Origin: Devosia elaeis
Lineage (GTDB): Bacteria > Pseudomonadota > Alphaproteobacteria > Rhizobiales > Devosiaceae
DNA length: 64,000 nucleotides
Assembly (NCBI RefSeq): GCF_001650025.1
Contig: NZ_LVVY01000065.1
Span: 1-64,000 of the forward strand
Direction of reading: 5' to 3'
The position numbers and the translations under genes are program-made. A model generated the notes under the pieces. That model was not told where the DNA came from. It was given only the letters and a program-made list of their open reading frames with translations, and made no database searches. Every line of letters starts with the position of its first letter. Positions within the stretch are counted from its first letter, which is position 1. Positions 7,685 to 17,658 of this stretch are shown here, in pieces.

Positions 7685-10600
7685 GTGACCGATCTGCCCC
7701 CGGCGTGGCGACAAGTGAGCGAAGCGACCATTTCGACAGACAAGCCGGAGTCTTCGCCTCAGCCGCCACGGCGCTCTCGTGCACGCCGGATGGCCAAGCG
7801 GGCCGTGTGGCTGGTGGGCATCCCTTGCGTGATCCTGCTGATCCTCTATGCGGTCCTGCTGGTCACGCCCATCCGCATGCCCTTTACCGGTCCGGCTATC
7901 CGCAGCTTCGTCCAGTCCTTCCTGCCGCCGACGGCCGAGCTGACCATGGGCGATCTGGCGCTGGCGCTGGAGCGCGGCGTCTGGCCGGTCCTGCGCTTCG
8001 AGCCGGTCAGCTACCTCGACCGCAAATCCGGCGCGCGAATTGCCATGGAGGCGCTCGAAATCGGCTTCTCGCCGGCACGGGCACTATTCGGCCAGCCGGG
8101 CACGACAGTCACCGTGGTGGCGCCGCATGTGCAGATGATCCAGGATCTCTATGGGCCGCGCCCCGCCAATTTCGAACTGGTTGAGGGCAGCAATGGCGCA
8201 CCGCCGACGCTGCGGGTGCTGGAGGGAGACGAGAGTTTTCCGGCCGTGGAAATATCGGGGTCCGGGATTGCCTTTCAGTCCGGCGATCCGCTGCCCATGC
8301 GCTCGGACAATGATTGGCTGGTCTATAATCTGGAGGCCAGCGAGGTGGCCCTGGTCGACCTTGTGGAGCAGACCGCCCAGGGCCGCTTTTCTCGCCTGGT
8401 CATCCGCGACGGTCAGGTGGACATGGCCGATCCGGTCTATGGTCTCTTCCGCCAGTTTCGCGAGGTCTCGCTCGATATCGGCCCGGTGCCGCGCGAAGAG
8501 CGGGTCGAAGGGGACTTTTCGGCATCGATAGGCGGCCGCACAGTTTACGGCACGGTCGAGCGCTCCATCGACGAGGACGGCACACGACGGCTGCGCGCCG
8601 ATATCACCAATCTCGATTTTTCCGCCTTCCTGCCGTTCATCGACGACAGGGACAGCCTGGCGGCCATGCGCGGCGCGGGCGCTCTGTCCATCGACGTGGC
8701 GTTCAGCGCCGATGAAGGCAAGGTGCTGGGCGGCGACTTCAAGGTCGATCTCACCGGCACCGACCTGCGCCTTTCCGATGATTATTTTCCCGTGGTCAGC
8801 TCCATTCTGGATGTCGCCTGGGACCCTGTGCGGGGGCAGTTCGAATTGAGCGAGGGCGCCATCCAGGTCGGCGAAAGCAGGGCGCGATTGTCCGGGATTT
8901 TCGCCATGGGACTCGATCCCGATTTTGGTCCCACCATCGGCATGTCGCTCAAGGCGCGCGACGTGTTCATCCACCCCAACGACATGGCCGCGCCGGAAGA
9001 ACCCTTCGACAGCGTGGAATTCGCCGGCTGGTCGGCGCCGCTCTATGGCGCTTTGGGTGTAGATCGTCTGGTGGTGCACAAGAGCGATGCAGTCGTTGAA
9101 GCAGCGGGTCGCCTTGACATGCTCCGCGCGGGCATGGCCGTGGACATGACGATTGCGGGGCAGGGCGTCAGCGCGGACGATTTCAAGCGTCTCTGGCCCT
9201 ATCTCATGGGCGAGGAAAGCCGCGACTGGTTCGTGGCCAATGTCACTGCCGGGCGAGTCAAGGATGCCCGCATGACCTTCGACTTTCCCGTAGGCTCCCT
9301 GGCCATGGCCGGAGAGGTCAAGCCTATCCCTCAGGACAGCATGCAGATCGAGATCGTCGGCGAGGGCGTCGCCGTCAAGCCGACGCCGGCCATGCCGCCG
9401 ATCGTCATCGAGGGCGATACGCGGCTGCGGGTGGATGACGCCAATATCTCGGTGGCCGGCGGAGGCGGCACGGTCGATAGTGCAGGGGGCGTCGTCGCGG
9501 TGACCAATCCGGCTTTGGTCATGGACAATTCCGTGCCGGGCGAGAGCATTATCGAGCTGTCTGGCAGACTCGCGGCCCCCATTCGGGCCATCCTGGCGTT
9601 GGTGGAGGAACAGCAGCCGGGAGCGCTTTCCGGGCTGGACCTGCCCATCGATCTCCATGGCCTCACAGGCGCGCTCGACATGGACCTCGTCGCCACCATC
9701 GCCCTGGGAGACGAGGAAACCGGCCGGCCCCTGAAGGTGGATTACGTGGTCAATGGCAATGCAGTCGATTTCGCCAGCGCCGAGCCGATCCAGGGGCGTC
9801 GCATCGGCAATGGCCAATTAGCGTTTTCGGCTTCCCAGCTCGGCTACCAGGTGGGCGGAAGCGCTGAAATCGACGGCATGGACGCCGAAATCTCCATCGA
9901 GGGCACGCCGGAAACCGAACCGACCATCCGCCTGGCCTCGACAATGGCCGTGTCCGATCTGGCCGCCATGGGTTTCGACGCCTCCCAGTTCCTCAATGGC
10001 GAGGTCCGTTTCTTTGCCCAGCCGCTGCCCGACGGGGCGCTTGAAATGTCCATCGATCTGGAACAGGCCGGCCTCACCATCCGCGATCTCGGCATTTCCA
10101 AGGCCCGCGGCACACCGGGTACCTTGCGCGCCATCGTCCGGCCGGACGGAGCGCTGACCCATTTAGAGGACATCGCCCTGGCTTTCGGCAATGTCCGGCT
10201 CAATGGCGCGCTGGATTTCCACGCGGAGAACGGCCTTGTCTCGGCCAATTTTGACACGTTTGCGCTCAGCAGCGGCGATAACGCCAGCGTCAGCCTCGCG
10301 CCGATGGACGGGGGCTATGCCGTGCGTATCCGCGGGCGTCAGCTCGACCTCAAGCCGGTGCTGGGCCGCTTCTTCAGCCTGGGCGAAGGCAGCGGCGGGT
10401 TGCAGAGCACGCAGCTCAATGCCGCCATTGCGCTCGATGTGCAGCTCGATCGCGCCGTGGGCTATTATGCCACCACCGCCTTCAACCTGGACCTCAACCT
10501 GGTGCTGCGGGGCACCCAGCTCAGCCGCGCGACTTTGTCGGCCCAGTTCGGCGAGGGCAATGCGATCTCCATCACCACCAATCCCGCGCCCAATGGTCGC

Positions 10601-11197
10601 TCCCTGGTCATGGCCTTCAACGATGCCGGCACCGTGCTGCGCCTGCTCGGTATCTATTCGCAGCTTGCCGGCGGCTCGGGCAGTCTCGTCATGACCACCG
10701 ACCGCAACCAGGATCAGGAAACCGGTCAGCTGATCATGCGCAATTTCGGTATCGTGGATGAAGCCAACGTCATCGAAGTGCTCGGCAATCATTCCGATTC
10801 CCGCGCTGCCATCGCTGCCAGCAATCGTCTCGATTTCGAGGCCGGGCAGGTGGATTTCATCCGCAAGAGCGACAGGGTCGAGGTTCTCAATGCGGTTCTG
10901 GCCGGCGATACGGTCGGCGGTTCTCTGCGCGGCTTCATCTATACCGATCGCCGCCAATACGATCTCAATGGCACCTATGTGCCGCTCTTCGGCCTCAACA
11001 ACGCCTTCTCGCAGATACCGATTCTCGGGCCGCTCTTGGGCGGGCGGAATGGTGAAGGCCTGGTCGGCGTCACCTTCGCGGTGCGGGGGCCGCTCAACCA
11101 GCCCCAATTCCTGGTCAACCCGCTCTCGCTGCTGGCACCGGGCTTCCTGCGCGAATTGTTCGAGTTCCGATCGCGTGAATTGCCCGACGCGCAATAA
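7685..11197 (+). CDS. large AsmA/YhdP-like envelope protein (DUF3971)
   Basis: A 1170-residue protein from a GTG start at 7685. An Arg-rich cytoplasmic tail (residues 27-40) is followed by one membrane helix (about 41-62). A very long periplasmic region of beta-rich repeats follows, with many short hydrophobic strands ending in Asp or Gly. This is the architecture of AsmA, TamB and YhdP proteins, which are thought to bridge the envelope and carry phospholipid to the outer membrane. The C-terminal region with GPLLGG and VTFAVRGPLNQPQFLVNPLSLLAPG matches the AsmA-like end. The divergent bcp gene is a separate unit. A terminator follows immediately. Confidence 0.85.
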   Translation: MTDLPPAWRQVSEATISTDKPESSPQPPRRSRARRMAKRAVWLVGIPCVILLILYAVLLVTPIRMPFTGPAIRSFVQSFLPPTAELTMGDLALALERGVWPVLRFEPVSYLDRKSGARIAMEALEIGFSPARALFGQPGTTVTVVAPHVQMIQDLYGPRPANFELVEGSNGAPPTLRVLEGDESFPAVEISGSGIAFQSGDPLPMRSDNDWLVYNLEASEVALVDLVEQTAQGRFSRLVIRDGQVDMADPVYGLFRQFREVSLDIGPVPREERVEGDFSASIGGRTVYGTVERSIDEDGTRRLRADITNLDFSAFLPFIDDRDSLAAMRGAGALSIDVAFSADEGKVLGGDFKVDLTGTDLRLSDDYFPVVSSILDVAWDPVRGQFELSEGAIQVGESRARLSGIFAMGLDPDFGPTIGMSLKARDVFIHPNDMAAPEEPFDSVEFAGWSAPLYGALGVDRLVVHKSDAVVEAAGRLDMLRAGMAVDMTIAGQGVSADDFKRLWPYLMGEESRDWFVANVTAGRVKDARMTFDFPVGSLAMAGEVKPIPQDSMQIEIVGEGVAVKPTPAMPPIVIEGDTRLRVDDANISVAGGGGTVDSAGGVVAVTNPALVMDNSVPGESIIELSGRLAAPIRAILALVEEQQPGALSGLDLPIDLHGLTGALDMDLVATIALGDEETGRPLKVDYVVNGNAVDFASAEPIQGRRIGNGQLAFSASQLGYQVGGSAEIDGMDAEISIEGTPETEPTIRLASTMAVSDLAAMGFDASQFLNGEVRFFAQPLPDGALEMSIDLEQAGLTIRDLGISKARGTPGTLRAIVRPDGALTHLEDIALAFGNVRLNGALDFHAENGLVSANFDTFALSSGDNASVSLAPMDGGYAVRIRGRQLDLKPVLGRFFSLGEGSGGLQSTQLNAAIALDVQLDRAVGYYATTAFNLDLNLVLRGTQLSRATLSAQFGEGNAISITTNPAPNGRSLVMAFNDAGTVLRLLGIYSQLAGGSGSLVMTTDRNQDQETGQLIMRNFGIVDEANVIEVLGNHSDSRAAIAASNRLDFEAGQVDFIRKSDRVEVLNAVLAGDTVGGSLRGFIYTDRRQYDLNGTYVPLFGLNNAFSQIPILGPLLGGRNGEGLVGVTFAVRGPLNQPQFLVNPLSLLAPGFLRELFEFRSRELPDAQ

Positions 11198-11198
11198 A

Positions 11199-11222
11199 AA
11201 GGCGCCTCAAGGGCGCCTTCTT
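11199..11222 (+). terminator. bidirectional rho-independent terminator
   Basis: An 8-bp stem AAGGCGCC/GGCGCCTT (11199-11206 and 11212-11219) with a 5-base loop, flanked by an A run on the left and Ts on the right, lies just after the AsmA-like gene and before the convergent tyrS. Confidence 0.8.
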
Positions 11223-11272
11223 ACCTCTCCCCCTGGGGAGAGGTCGCCCGAAGGGCGGGTGAGGGGCCTTCC
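11223..11272. repeat. palindromic repeat element
   Basis: A 10-bp perfect stem ACCTCTCCCC/GGGGAGAGGT (11223-11232 and 11235-11244), followed by CGCCCGAAGGGCGGGTGAGGGG, fills the space before the tyrS stop codon. It belongs to the same C-rich family as the copies at 5720 and 38955. Confidence 0.75.
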
Positions 11273-11273
11273 C

Positions 11274-12518
11274 CTAAACCGGCCTGATCAGCGCATGCCG
11301 CTTCTTGCCGACCGAGAGCTTGATGACGCCTTCAGGCAGCAGGGCATTTTCCGCCAGGATCAGCCGCTCGTCCTCGATCACCGCATCGTTGACGCGTACG
11401 GCGCCCGAGGCGACATGCCGACGCGCTTCGCCATTGGAGGCTGCAAGCCCCGCCTTGACCAGGGCATTGAGCACGCCGATGCCGGCATTGAGCTCGGCAT
11501 GGGTCACGTCGGCCGTGGGCAGGGACAGGTCGATGGCTCCGGTTTCAAAGGTCGCCCGGGCGGTCTCGGCGGCTTCCTCGGCCGCTGCGCGGCCATGCAC
11601 CATGGCCGTCACCTCCGTTGCTAGGCGCTTCTTGGCTTCATTGATGTCGCCGGCCGCCACCCGCGCGATCTCGTCGAGCGGCAGGATGGTGAAGAGCTTC
11701 ATGAAGCGCTCGACATCGGCGTCCTCGGTGTTCCGCCAATATTGCCAGAAATCGTAGACACTCATCATGTCGGCGTTCAGCCACATGGCCCCGCCCAGCG
11801 ACTTGCCCATCTTCTGGCCGGAGGCCGTGGTCAGCAGCGGCGAGGTCAGTGCATAGAACTGCTTACCGAGCATACGGTGCCCGAGATCGATGCCGTTGAC
11901 GATATTGCCCCACTGATCCGAGCCGCCCATCTGCAACACGCAGTCATAGCGCTTGTTCAGCTCGACGAAATCGTAGGCCTGCAGGATCATGTAGTTGAAT
12001 TCGAGGAAGCTCAGCGATTGCTCCCGATCGATGCGCAGCTTCACCGAATCGAAGCTCAGCATGCGGTTGACCGAGAAGTGCTGGCCCACATCGCGCAGGA
12101 ACTCGACATAATTGAGCCCCAGCAGCCAATCGGCATTATTGGCCATGATGCCATTGCCGCCCGCATCCTCGAACTGGAGGAAATTGGCGAACTTGGACTT
12201 GATGCCCTCGATGTTCGACCTGATGCCCTCGACGCCCAGCAGCTTGCGCGCCTCGTCCTTGAAGCTCGGATCGCCGATCATGCCGGTGCCGCCGCCCATC
12301 AGCGCGATGGGCCGGTGGCCGGTTGCCTGCAGCCAGTGCAGCATCATGATTTGGGTCAGGTGTCCCACATGCAGGCTCGCCGCTGTGGGATCGTAACCAA
12401 TATAGCCGGTGATCTGGCCTTCCGAGGCCAGCTTGTCGAGCCCCTCGGGGTCGGAAATCTGATGAATGAATCCGCGCTCATCGAGGACGCGAAGAAAGTC
12501 GGATTTGAACTTGGTCAT
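11274..12518 (-). CDS. tyrS: tyrosyl-tRNA synthetase
   Basis: A 414-residue class I synthetase that charges tRNA-Tyr. The HIGH-type motif is in [15 protein letters not shown] (residues 42-56), and the KMSKS-type loop is KMGKS near 235. Tyrosine-pocket elements QAYDFVELN and [11 protein letters not shown] are present. The C-terminal S4 domain, with [18 protein letters not shown], binds the tRNA. Length and order are those of bacterial TyrRS. The stop lies next to a repeat and a shared terminator with the convergent AsmA-like gene. A second palindromic repeat lies upstream of the start. Confidence 0.97.
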   Translation of the reverse strand: MTKFKSDFLRVLDERGFIHQISDPEGLDKLASEGQITGYIGYDPTAASLHVGHLTQIMMLHWLQATGHRPIALMGGGTGMIGDPSFKDEARKLLGVEGIRSNIEGIKSKFANFLQFEDAGGNGIMANNADWLLGLNYVEFLRDVGQHFSVNRMLSFDSVKLRIDREQSLSFLEFNYMILQAYDFVELNKRYDCVLQMGGSDQWGNIVNGIDLGHRMLGKQFYALTSPLLTTASGQKMGKSLGGAMWLNADMMSVYDFWQYWRNTEDADVERFMKLFTILPLDEIARVAAGDINEAKKRLATEVTAMVHGRAAAEEAAETARATFETGAIDLSLPTADVTHAELNAGIGVLNALVKAGLAASNGEARRHVASGAVRVNDAVIEDERLILAENALLPEGVIKLSVGKKRHALIRPV

Positions 12519-12552
12519 TTTGTGCGATCCGAGGTGCCATCCCTTTCACCGG

Positions 12553-12633
12553 GTCGTTCCCGCGAAAGCGGAAGGCCCTGTTTGGGATGCCATGGTAGAA
12601 ACGGAGGTCCCCGCTTTCGCGGGGATGACGCCG
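12553..12633. repeat. palindromic repeat with GCGAAAGCG core
   Basis: GTTCCCGCGAAAGCGG at the left and CCCCGCTTTCGCGGGGATGAC at the right form an inverted pair around a 40-base spacer, upstream of tyrS. A second copy with the same arrangement lies at 25678-25750. This family (CCCGCGAAAGCGGG) is widespread between genes in Alphaproteobacteria. Confidence 0.8.
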
Positions 12634-12671
12634 CAGTGGATGTGATCGCAGCTTAATGCGCTCTTGCTGCC

Positions 12672-13334
12672 TTAGCGCCCGCCGCCGTCCGCGATCTCCT
12701 GACGGCGACGGTCGAGATATTCGGCGCAGCGCGTCGTCAATTCGTCGATCTTGCCCTCGTAGAAGTGGTTGGCGCCTTCCACGATCTGCTGCTCGATGGT
12801 GATGCCCTTCTGCGTCTTCAGCTTGTCCACCAGTTTCTGGACCGAAGAGGGCGGGGCCACGCGGTCCTTGTCGCCATGGATGATCAGGCCCGAGGACGGG
12901 CAGGGGGCCAGGAACGAGAAATCATAGAGATTTTCCGGCGGCGACACCGAGATGAAGCCTTCCACCTCCGGACGGCGCATCAGCAATTGCATGCCGATCC
13001 AGGCACCAAAGGAGAAGCCGGCGATCCAGCAGCCGCGCGACTCGCGATTGATGGTCTGCAGCCAGTCCAGCGCCGCGGCGGCGTCGGACAGCTCGCCGAT
13101 TCCGTGGTCGAACACGCCCTGGCTGCGGCCGACGCCGCGCGAATTGAAGCGCAGGACCGAAAAGCCGCGCTCGGCGAACATGTAGAACAAGTTGTAGACG
13201 ATCTGGTTGTTCATCGTCCCGCCGAATTGCGGATGCGGGTGCAGCACGATGGCCACCGGCGCATTGGGTTCCTTGCCCGGCTGGTACCGGCCTTCGAGGC
13301 GCCCTTCCGGGCCGTTGAAGATCACTTCAGGCAT
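12672..13334 (-). CDS. alpha/beta hydrolase (dienelactone hydrolase-like serine hydrolase)
   Basis: About 220 residues from ATG 13334; an upstream extension to 13580 is Arg/Lys rich and lacks homology features, so it was rejected. The nucleophile elbow is GFSFGAW (Ser near residue 117). The oxyanion-side HPHPQFGGTMNNQ motif (residues 34-46) is characteristic of this uncharacterised hydrolase subfamily. IIHGDKDRVAPP carries the acid and GANHFY the catalytic His. Substrate is unknown. The protein is cytoplasmic, with no signal peptide. It is divergent from the iron-sulfur operon and shares its 286-base control region. Confidence 0.85.
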   Translation of the reverse strand: MPEVIFNGPEGRLEGRYQPGKEPNAPVAIVLHPHPQFGGTMNNQIVYNLFYMFAERGFSVLRFNSRGVGRSQGVFDHGIGELSDAAAALDWLQTINRESRGCWIAGFSFGAWIGMQLLMRRPEVEGFISVSPPENLYDFSFLAPCPSSGLIIHGDKDRVAPPSSVQKLVDKLKTQKGITIEQQIVEGANHFYEGKIDELTTRCAEYLDRRRQEIADGGGR

Positions 13335-13450
13335 GGGTTTGTTTCCGGCCTTTCGAGGCTCTGTCACAATGGTCTTTCGGGCCCGGGAAAGCACCCCGCG
13401 CGGCTTGACTAAGCGCCGTGGGCTCCCTAAAACATGGGTCCGAAAAACCA

Positions 13451-13469
13451 GTTTAGAATTGTTCAAAAC
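13451..13469. promoter_or_regulatory. candidate Irr (ICE) box upstream of the suf operon
   Basis: TTTAGAATTGTTCAAAA at 13452-13468 matches the Irr-binding ICE motif TTTAGAA-N3-TTCTAAA in 13 of 14 arm positions. The flanking G and C extend it to a 19-bp inverted repeat with one mismatch. It lies 150 bases before the first cysteine desulfurase gene. Irr control of suf operons by iron or haem status is known in Rhizobiales. Confidence 0.65.
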
Positions 13470-13620
13470 GGGTTTCTGGCCGTGTTTCGGCCAGTTGGAG
13501 CGCCCCTTGTAATGAAGTTGGGCTCGAAATTTCAAGAAGTGTTTGGTTTTCGCGGGCCGGCAGCGTCCCGGGCCGGGCATGTGAGGTATGACGGACGCGC
13601 AGGCGTCCCTTGAAGGTGAG

Positions 13621-14766
13621 ATGACGAGACCGGCGGTCTATCTTGATCATAATGCCGCGTCCCCGCTTCGTCCCGAGGCGAGGGCGGCGCTGCTTGCCGC
13701 GCTCGAGCTCACCGGCAATCCTTCCTCCGTCCACGGCCATGGCAGGGCACTCCGCGACCTCATCGAGACCGGTCGGCAGCGCGTCGCGCGCCTGGCCGGT
13801 GCGGAAACCCGCCAGGTCGTGTTTACCGGCTCGGCCACCGAGGCCATCACCCAGGCCATTGTCGGCGGTGTTAAGGCCTTCGCGGCCGGAGCCATCGCGC
13901 TGTCGGCGGGCGAACACGCTGCCGTATCGAAAGCGGCCGAAGCTACCGGCCTGCCGCTCTGGACAATCGGGCTGGACAGCCAGGGCCGCATTGATCTCGA
14001 TCAACTTGCCGCCGCCCTGGGCCGGGCCGATGCGGAAAATATTACCCTGCTGGTCGCCCTGCATTGGGTGAACAACGAGACCGGCGTGATCCAGCCCATG
14101 GGCCGCCTCAACGCCCTGATCGGCCCGACGCGTCACACACTGTTCATCGACGCGGTCCAGGCCTATGGCAAATTGCCTCTGGATTTCGCCGCCTCGGCAC
14201 CCGACATGATGGCTGTGAGCGGTCACAAGATCGGCGCGCCGGCCGGAATCGGGGCGCTTCTGGTCAAGGGCCATGCCGATATCGTCCGGCTCATACCCGG
14301 TGGCGGGCAGGAGCAGGGCCGTCGCGGCGGCACCGAATCCGCCGCCCTGATCTCGGCCTTCGGCGCTGCGGCCGACGCGAGCACTTACGACGCGGCGGCG
14401 CTTTCGGGGCTGACGCGGCAGGTCGAGGACGGGCTGAAAGCTATGGCGCCGGACGTGGTGATCTTCGGCGCCGAAGCCGAGCGGGTGGGCAATGTGGTCA
14501 ATTTCGCAGTGCCCGGTATCGGCAATGCGACGGCGATGATGGCGCTCGACCTGATGGGCCTGTCGATTTCCTCAGGCTCGGCCTGTTCGTCCGGCAAGGT
14601 TGGCGCCAGCCACGTCCTTGCCGCCATGGGCGTCGATAAGGCCCTGGCCGGCGGCGCATTGCGCGTCAGCTTCGGCTGGAATTCGACGAGCGAGGACGCG
14701 ACCGCGTTCCTCGCTGGATTTGAAACGTTCCTTTCCCGCCAGAAGCGGGCAGGGAAGGCAGCCTAG
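13621..14766 (+). CDS. cysteine desulfurase, IscS/NifS type
   Basis: A PLP enzyme that takes sulfur from cysteine for Fe-S cluster assembly. I start at ATG 13621 (AAGG six bases upstream); ATG 13588 has its purine stretch too close. About 381 residues. Motifs: YLDHNAASP near the N-terminus, HWVNNETGVIQP, and SGHKIGAPAGIGALL with the PLP lysine. The active-site loop SSGSACSSGKVGASHVL is the group I (NifS/IscS) form, with a flexible cysteine. It is the first gene of the suf operon, 63 bases before sufB. A second desulfurase of the SufS class lies later in the same operon. Confidence 0.93.
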   Translation: MTRPAVYLDHNAASPLRPEARAALLAALELTGNPSSVHGHGRALRDLIETGRQRVARLAGAETRQVVFTGSATEAITQAIVGGVKAFAAGAIALSAGEHAAVSKAAEATGLPLWTIGLDSQGRIDLDQLAAALGRADAENITLLVALHWVNNETGVIQPMGRLNALIGPTRHTLFIDAVQAYGKLPLDFAASAPDMMAVSGHKIGAPAGIGALLVKGHADIVRLIPGGGQEQGRRGGTESAALISAFGAAADASTYDAAALSGLTRQVEDGLKAMAPDVVIFGAEAERVGNVVNFAVPGIGNATAMMALDLMGLSISSGSACSSGKVGASHVLAAMGVDKALAGGALRVSFGWNSTSEDATAFLAGFETFLSRQKRAGKAA

Positions 14767-14829
14767 CTGCCGAACTATGTACTCGTTCGCGGCGGCCTTG
14801 AACCGCCGATGGGCACAAAGGAGAGCCTT

Positions 14830-16359
14830 ATGGCGGATTACGATATTCCAACGCTCAAGGAAGAAATCGACCGGGAAACCGTCGAGCAGGTCCTTGCGCT
14901 CGACGTCGACAAATACAAATACGGCTTCGAAACCGACATCGAATCCGATGTCGCGCCGGTCGGCCTCTCCGAGGATACGGTCCGTCTGATTTCCGCCAAG
15001 AAGGATGAGCCGGAATGGATGCTGGAATGGCGTCTCGACGCCTTCCGCCGCTGGCAGACCATGGACGAGCCGACCTGGGCCAAGGTCCATTATCCCAAGA
15101 TCGATTTCCAGGCGATCAGCTATTATGCGGCGCCGAAGAGCTTTAAGGGCCCCAAGAGCCTCGACGAAGTTGATCCGGAATTGCTGCGCACCTATGAAAA
15201 GCTCGGCATTCCGCTCAAGGAGCAGGCGATCCTCGCCGGTGTCGAGGGCGCGGCTGAATCCGTGGGCACGCCGTTCGGCGCCAATGTGGCGGTGGACGCG
15301 GTCTTCGACTCGGTCTCGGTGGTCACCACCTTCCGCGAGGAATTGGCCAAGCACGGCATCATCTTCTGCTCGATTTCTGAAGCGGTGCGTGAATATCCCG
15401 AGCTGGTGAAGCAATATCTCGGCTCGGTCGTGCCGGTGTCCGACAATTACTACGCCACGCTCAATTCGGCGGTCTTCACCGATGGGTCCTTCGTCTACAT
15501 CCCCAAGGGCGTCCGCTGCCCCATGGAGCTGTCGACCTATTTCCGCATCAACGAGAAGAAGACCGGCCAGTTCGAGCGCACGCTGATCATCGCCGACGAT
15601 GACAGCTACGTCTCCTATCTGGAAGGCTGCACGGCCCCCATGCGCGACGAGCACCAACTCCATGCCGCCGTGGTGGAACTGGTCGCGCTCGACAATGCCG
15701 AGATCAAGTATTCCACCGTCCAGAACTGGTATCCGGGCGATAAGGACGGTAAGGGCGGCATCTACAATTTCGTCACCAAGCGGGGCGATTGCCGCGGCGT
15801 CAATTCCCACATTTCCTGGACCCAGGTGGAGACCGGCTCGGCCATTACCTGGAAATATCCGAGCTGCATCCTGCGCGGCGACGGTTCGCGCGGCGAGTTC
15901 TACTCGATCGCCATTTCGAACGGTCACCAGCAGGTCGACAGCGGCACCAAGATGCTGCACTTGGGCAAGAACACGTCCAGCCGCATCATCTCCAAAGGCA
16001 TTGCCGCCGGCTTCTCGGACAATACCTATCGCGGCCAGGTCTCGGCTCATGCCAAGGCCAAGAACGCCCGTAATTTCACCCAGTGCGACAGCCTGCTGAT
16101 CGGTGATAAATGCGGCGCGCACACCGTGCCCTATATCGAGAGCCGCAACGGCACCGCGGTCTTCGAGCACGAGGCCACCACGTCGAAGATTTCCGACGAC
16201 CAGATGTTCTATTGCATGCAGCGCGGTCTTTCCGAAGAAGAAGCCGTGGCGCTGATCGTCAACGGCTTCGTCCGCGACGTGCTTCAGCACCTGCCGATGG
16301 AATTCATGGTCGAAACCCAGAAGCTGATCTCGATCAGTCTCGAAGGCAGCGTCGGATGA
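14830..16359 (+). CDS. sufB: Fe-S cluster assembly scaffold SufB
   Basis: SufB, with SufC and SufD, forms the SufBC2D scaffold on which Fe-S clusters are built. The ATG at 14830 has AAAGGAGAG in front, so the upstream frame start at 14809 is not used. 509 residues. Family hallmarks include [16 protein letters not shown] near residue 60, [23 protein letters not shown] near 225, and the C-terminal beta-helix ending in [12 protein letters not shown]. It overlaps the following cupin gene by ATGA (16356-16359), a sign of translational coupling. Confidence 0.97.
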   Translation: MADYDIPTLKEEIDRETVEQVLALDVDKYKYGFETDIESDVAPVGLSEDTVRLISAKKDEPEWMLEWRLDAFRRWQTMDEPTWAKVHYPKIDFQAISYYAAPKSFKGPKSLDEVDPELLRTYEKLGIPLKEQAILAGVEGAAESVGTPFGANVAVDAVFDSVSVVTTFREELAKHGIIFCSISEAVREYPELVKQYLGSVVPVSDNYYATLNSAVFTDGSFVYIPKGVRCPMELSTYFRINEKKTGQFERTLIIADDDSYVSYLEGCTAPMRDEHQLHAAVVELVALDNAEIKYSTVQNWYPGDKDGKGGIYNFVTKRGDCRGVNSHISWTQVETGSAITWKYPSCILRGDGSRGEFYSIAISNGHQQVDSGTKMLHLGKNTSSRIISKGIAAGFSDNTYRGQVSAHAKAKNARNFTQCDSLLIGDKCGAHTVPYIESRNGTAVFEHEATTSKISDDQMFYCMQRGLSEEEAVALIVNGFVRDVLQHLPMEFMVETQKLISISLEGSVG

Positions 16360-16856
16360 CGTCAGCCACCCGACCCATCGTCAGCCTCGCTGACCTGCAG
16401 CTTGTGCCGTTTGAGCAGGGGAGCCTCTATAAGGGGGCGGACGCATCCTTCGGCGCACTGCTGGGTCTCAAGGACATGGGTATTCGCTACAACGAGATCC
16501 CGCCCGGCAAGTCCAGCACTCCCTTCCACAATCACCATGTGGAAGAGGAAATGTTTGTCATCCTCGAAGGCGAAGGGACCTATCGGTTTGGTCCCGATAG
16601 CCATGCCATCAAAGCAGGCGATGTTCTTGGTGCTGCGGCAGGCGGGCACGACACGGCGCATCAGATAGCCAATACCGGCAATTCGGTTTTGCGCTATCTG
16701 GGCGTTTCCACCGTCGCGGAAACTGAGGTCTGCGAGTACCCGGATTCGGGGAAATTCCAGGTCATGAGCCGCGTCGCGGCCGACCGACGCTTTCGCCATG
16801 TTGGCCGCGAGGGCCTGCACACACTCGATTATTGGGACGGCGAGCCGGGCGCCTGA
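16356..16856 (+). CDS. cupin-domain protein inside the suf operon
   Basis: A 166-residue single-domain cupin whose ATG overlaps the sufB stop. The metal-binding motif is [21 protein letters not shown] (residues about 55-75), with two His residues and a Glu at the usual positions. A second motif follows, containing [12 protein letters not shown]. Such cupins bind Fe, Mn or Zn and can be oxygenases, isomerases or sensors. Its position between sufB and sufC is not part of the standard SUF set. A role in metal handling or operon output is inference. It lies 38 bases before sufC. Confidence 0.85.
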   Translation: MTSATRPIVSLADLQLVPFEQGSLYKGADASFGALLGLKDMGIRYNEIPPGKSSTPFHNHHVEEEMFVILEGEGTYRFGPDSHAIKAGDVLGAAAGGHDTAHQIANTGNSVLRYLGVSTVAETEVCEYPDSGKFQVMSRVAADRRFRHVGREGLHTLDYWDGEPGA

Positions 16857-16894
16857 GCGCCGCCAGCCAATCCCTCCGAAATTGGAGACTACAC

Positions 16895-17656
16895 ATGACC
16901 ACTCCCGTTCTTGAAATCCGCAATCTGCATGCCCGTATCGAGGAACGCGAAATCCTCAAGGGTGTGAACCTCATCATCCCGCCCGGCGAAGTCCATGCCA
17001 TCATGGGCCGCAATGGCTCGGGCAAGTCGACGCTGAGCTACGTGCTTGCCGGCAAGGAAGATTACGAGGTCACCGAGGGCGAAATCCTGCTCAACGGTGA
17101 GAACATCCTGGAAATGGAACCGGACGAGCGCGCCGCTGCCGGCCTGTTCCTGGCCTTCCAGTATCCGATCGAAATCCCGGGCGTGGCCACCATGACCTTC
17201 CTCAAGGCCGCCATCAATGCGCAGCGCAAGGCGCGCGGTGAAGGCGAACTGACGACGCCCGAATTCATGCGCCTGGTCAAGGAAGCCGGTTCGCAGCTCA
17301 ATATCGACAACGACATGCTCAAGCGTCCGCTCAATGTCGGCTTCTCCGGCGGTGAGAAGAAGCGCGCGGAAATCATGCAGATGGCGCTGCTCAAGCCCTC
17401 CCTGGCCGTGCTCGACGAGACCGATTCCGGCCTCGATATCGATGCGCTCCAGGTCGTGTCCAAGGGCGTCAACGCCCTGCGCGACGGCCAGCGTTCCATG
17501 CTGGTCATCACCCATTACCAGCGCCTGCTCAACCACATCGTGCCCGACGTTGTTCACGTCTTCGCCGATGGCCGGATCGTGGAAAGCGGCGACAAGGAAT
17601 TGGCGCTCAAGCTCGAAGCCGAAGGCTATGCCAATTACGGTGGTGAGGCGGCCTGA
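16895..17656 (+). CDS. sufC: Fe-S cluster assembly ATPase SufC
   Basis: A 253-residue ABC-type ATPase that drives the SufBD scaffold; it is cytoplasmic, not a transporter. The start at ATG 16895 is supported by GGAG eight bases upstream. Walker A is GRNGSGKST, the signature is [15 protein letters not shown], and Walker B is [15 protein letters not shown]. These have the spacing typical of SufC, including the DETDSGLD variant. The stop lies two bases before sufD. Confidence 0.97.
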   Translation: MTTPVLEIRNLHARIEEREILKGVNLIIPPGEVHAIMGRNGSGKSTLSYVLAGKEDYEVTEGEILLNGENILEMEPDERAAAGLFLAFQYPIEIPGVATMTFLKAAINAQRKARGEGELTTPEFMRLVKEAGSQLNIDNDMLKRPLNVGFSGGEKKRAEIMQMALLKPSLAVLDETDSGLDIDALQVVSKGVNALRDGQRSMLVITHYQRLLNHIVPDVVHVFADGRIVESGDKELALKLEAEGYANYGGEAA

Positions 17657-17658
17657 CC

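Noticed and set aside
8084-9817. 577-codon antisense frame over the AsmA-like gene
   Set aside because: High GC creates long open antisense frames. The forward frame has a membrane helix and family architecture; this one has a low-complexity His/Asp/Arg pattern with no domain.
13335-13580. N-terminal extension of the alpha/beta hydrolase
   Set aside because: It is Arg/Lys rich, runs through the Irr-type box region and adds no recognisable domain.
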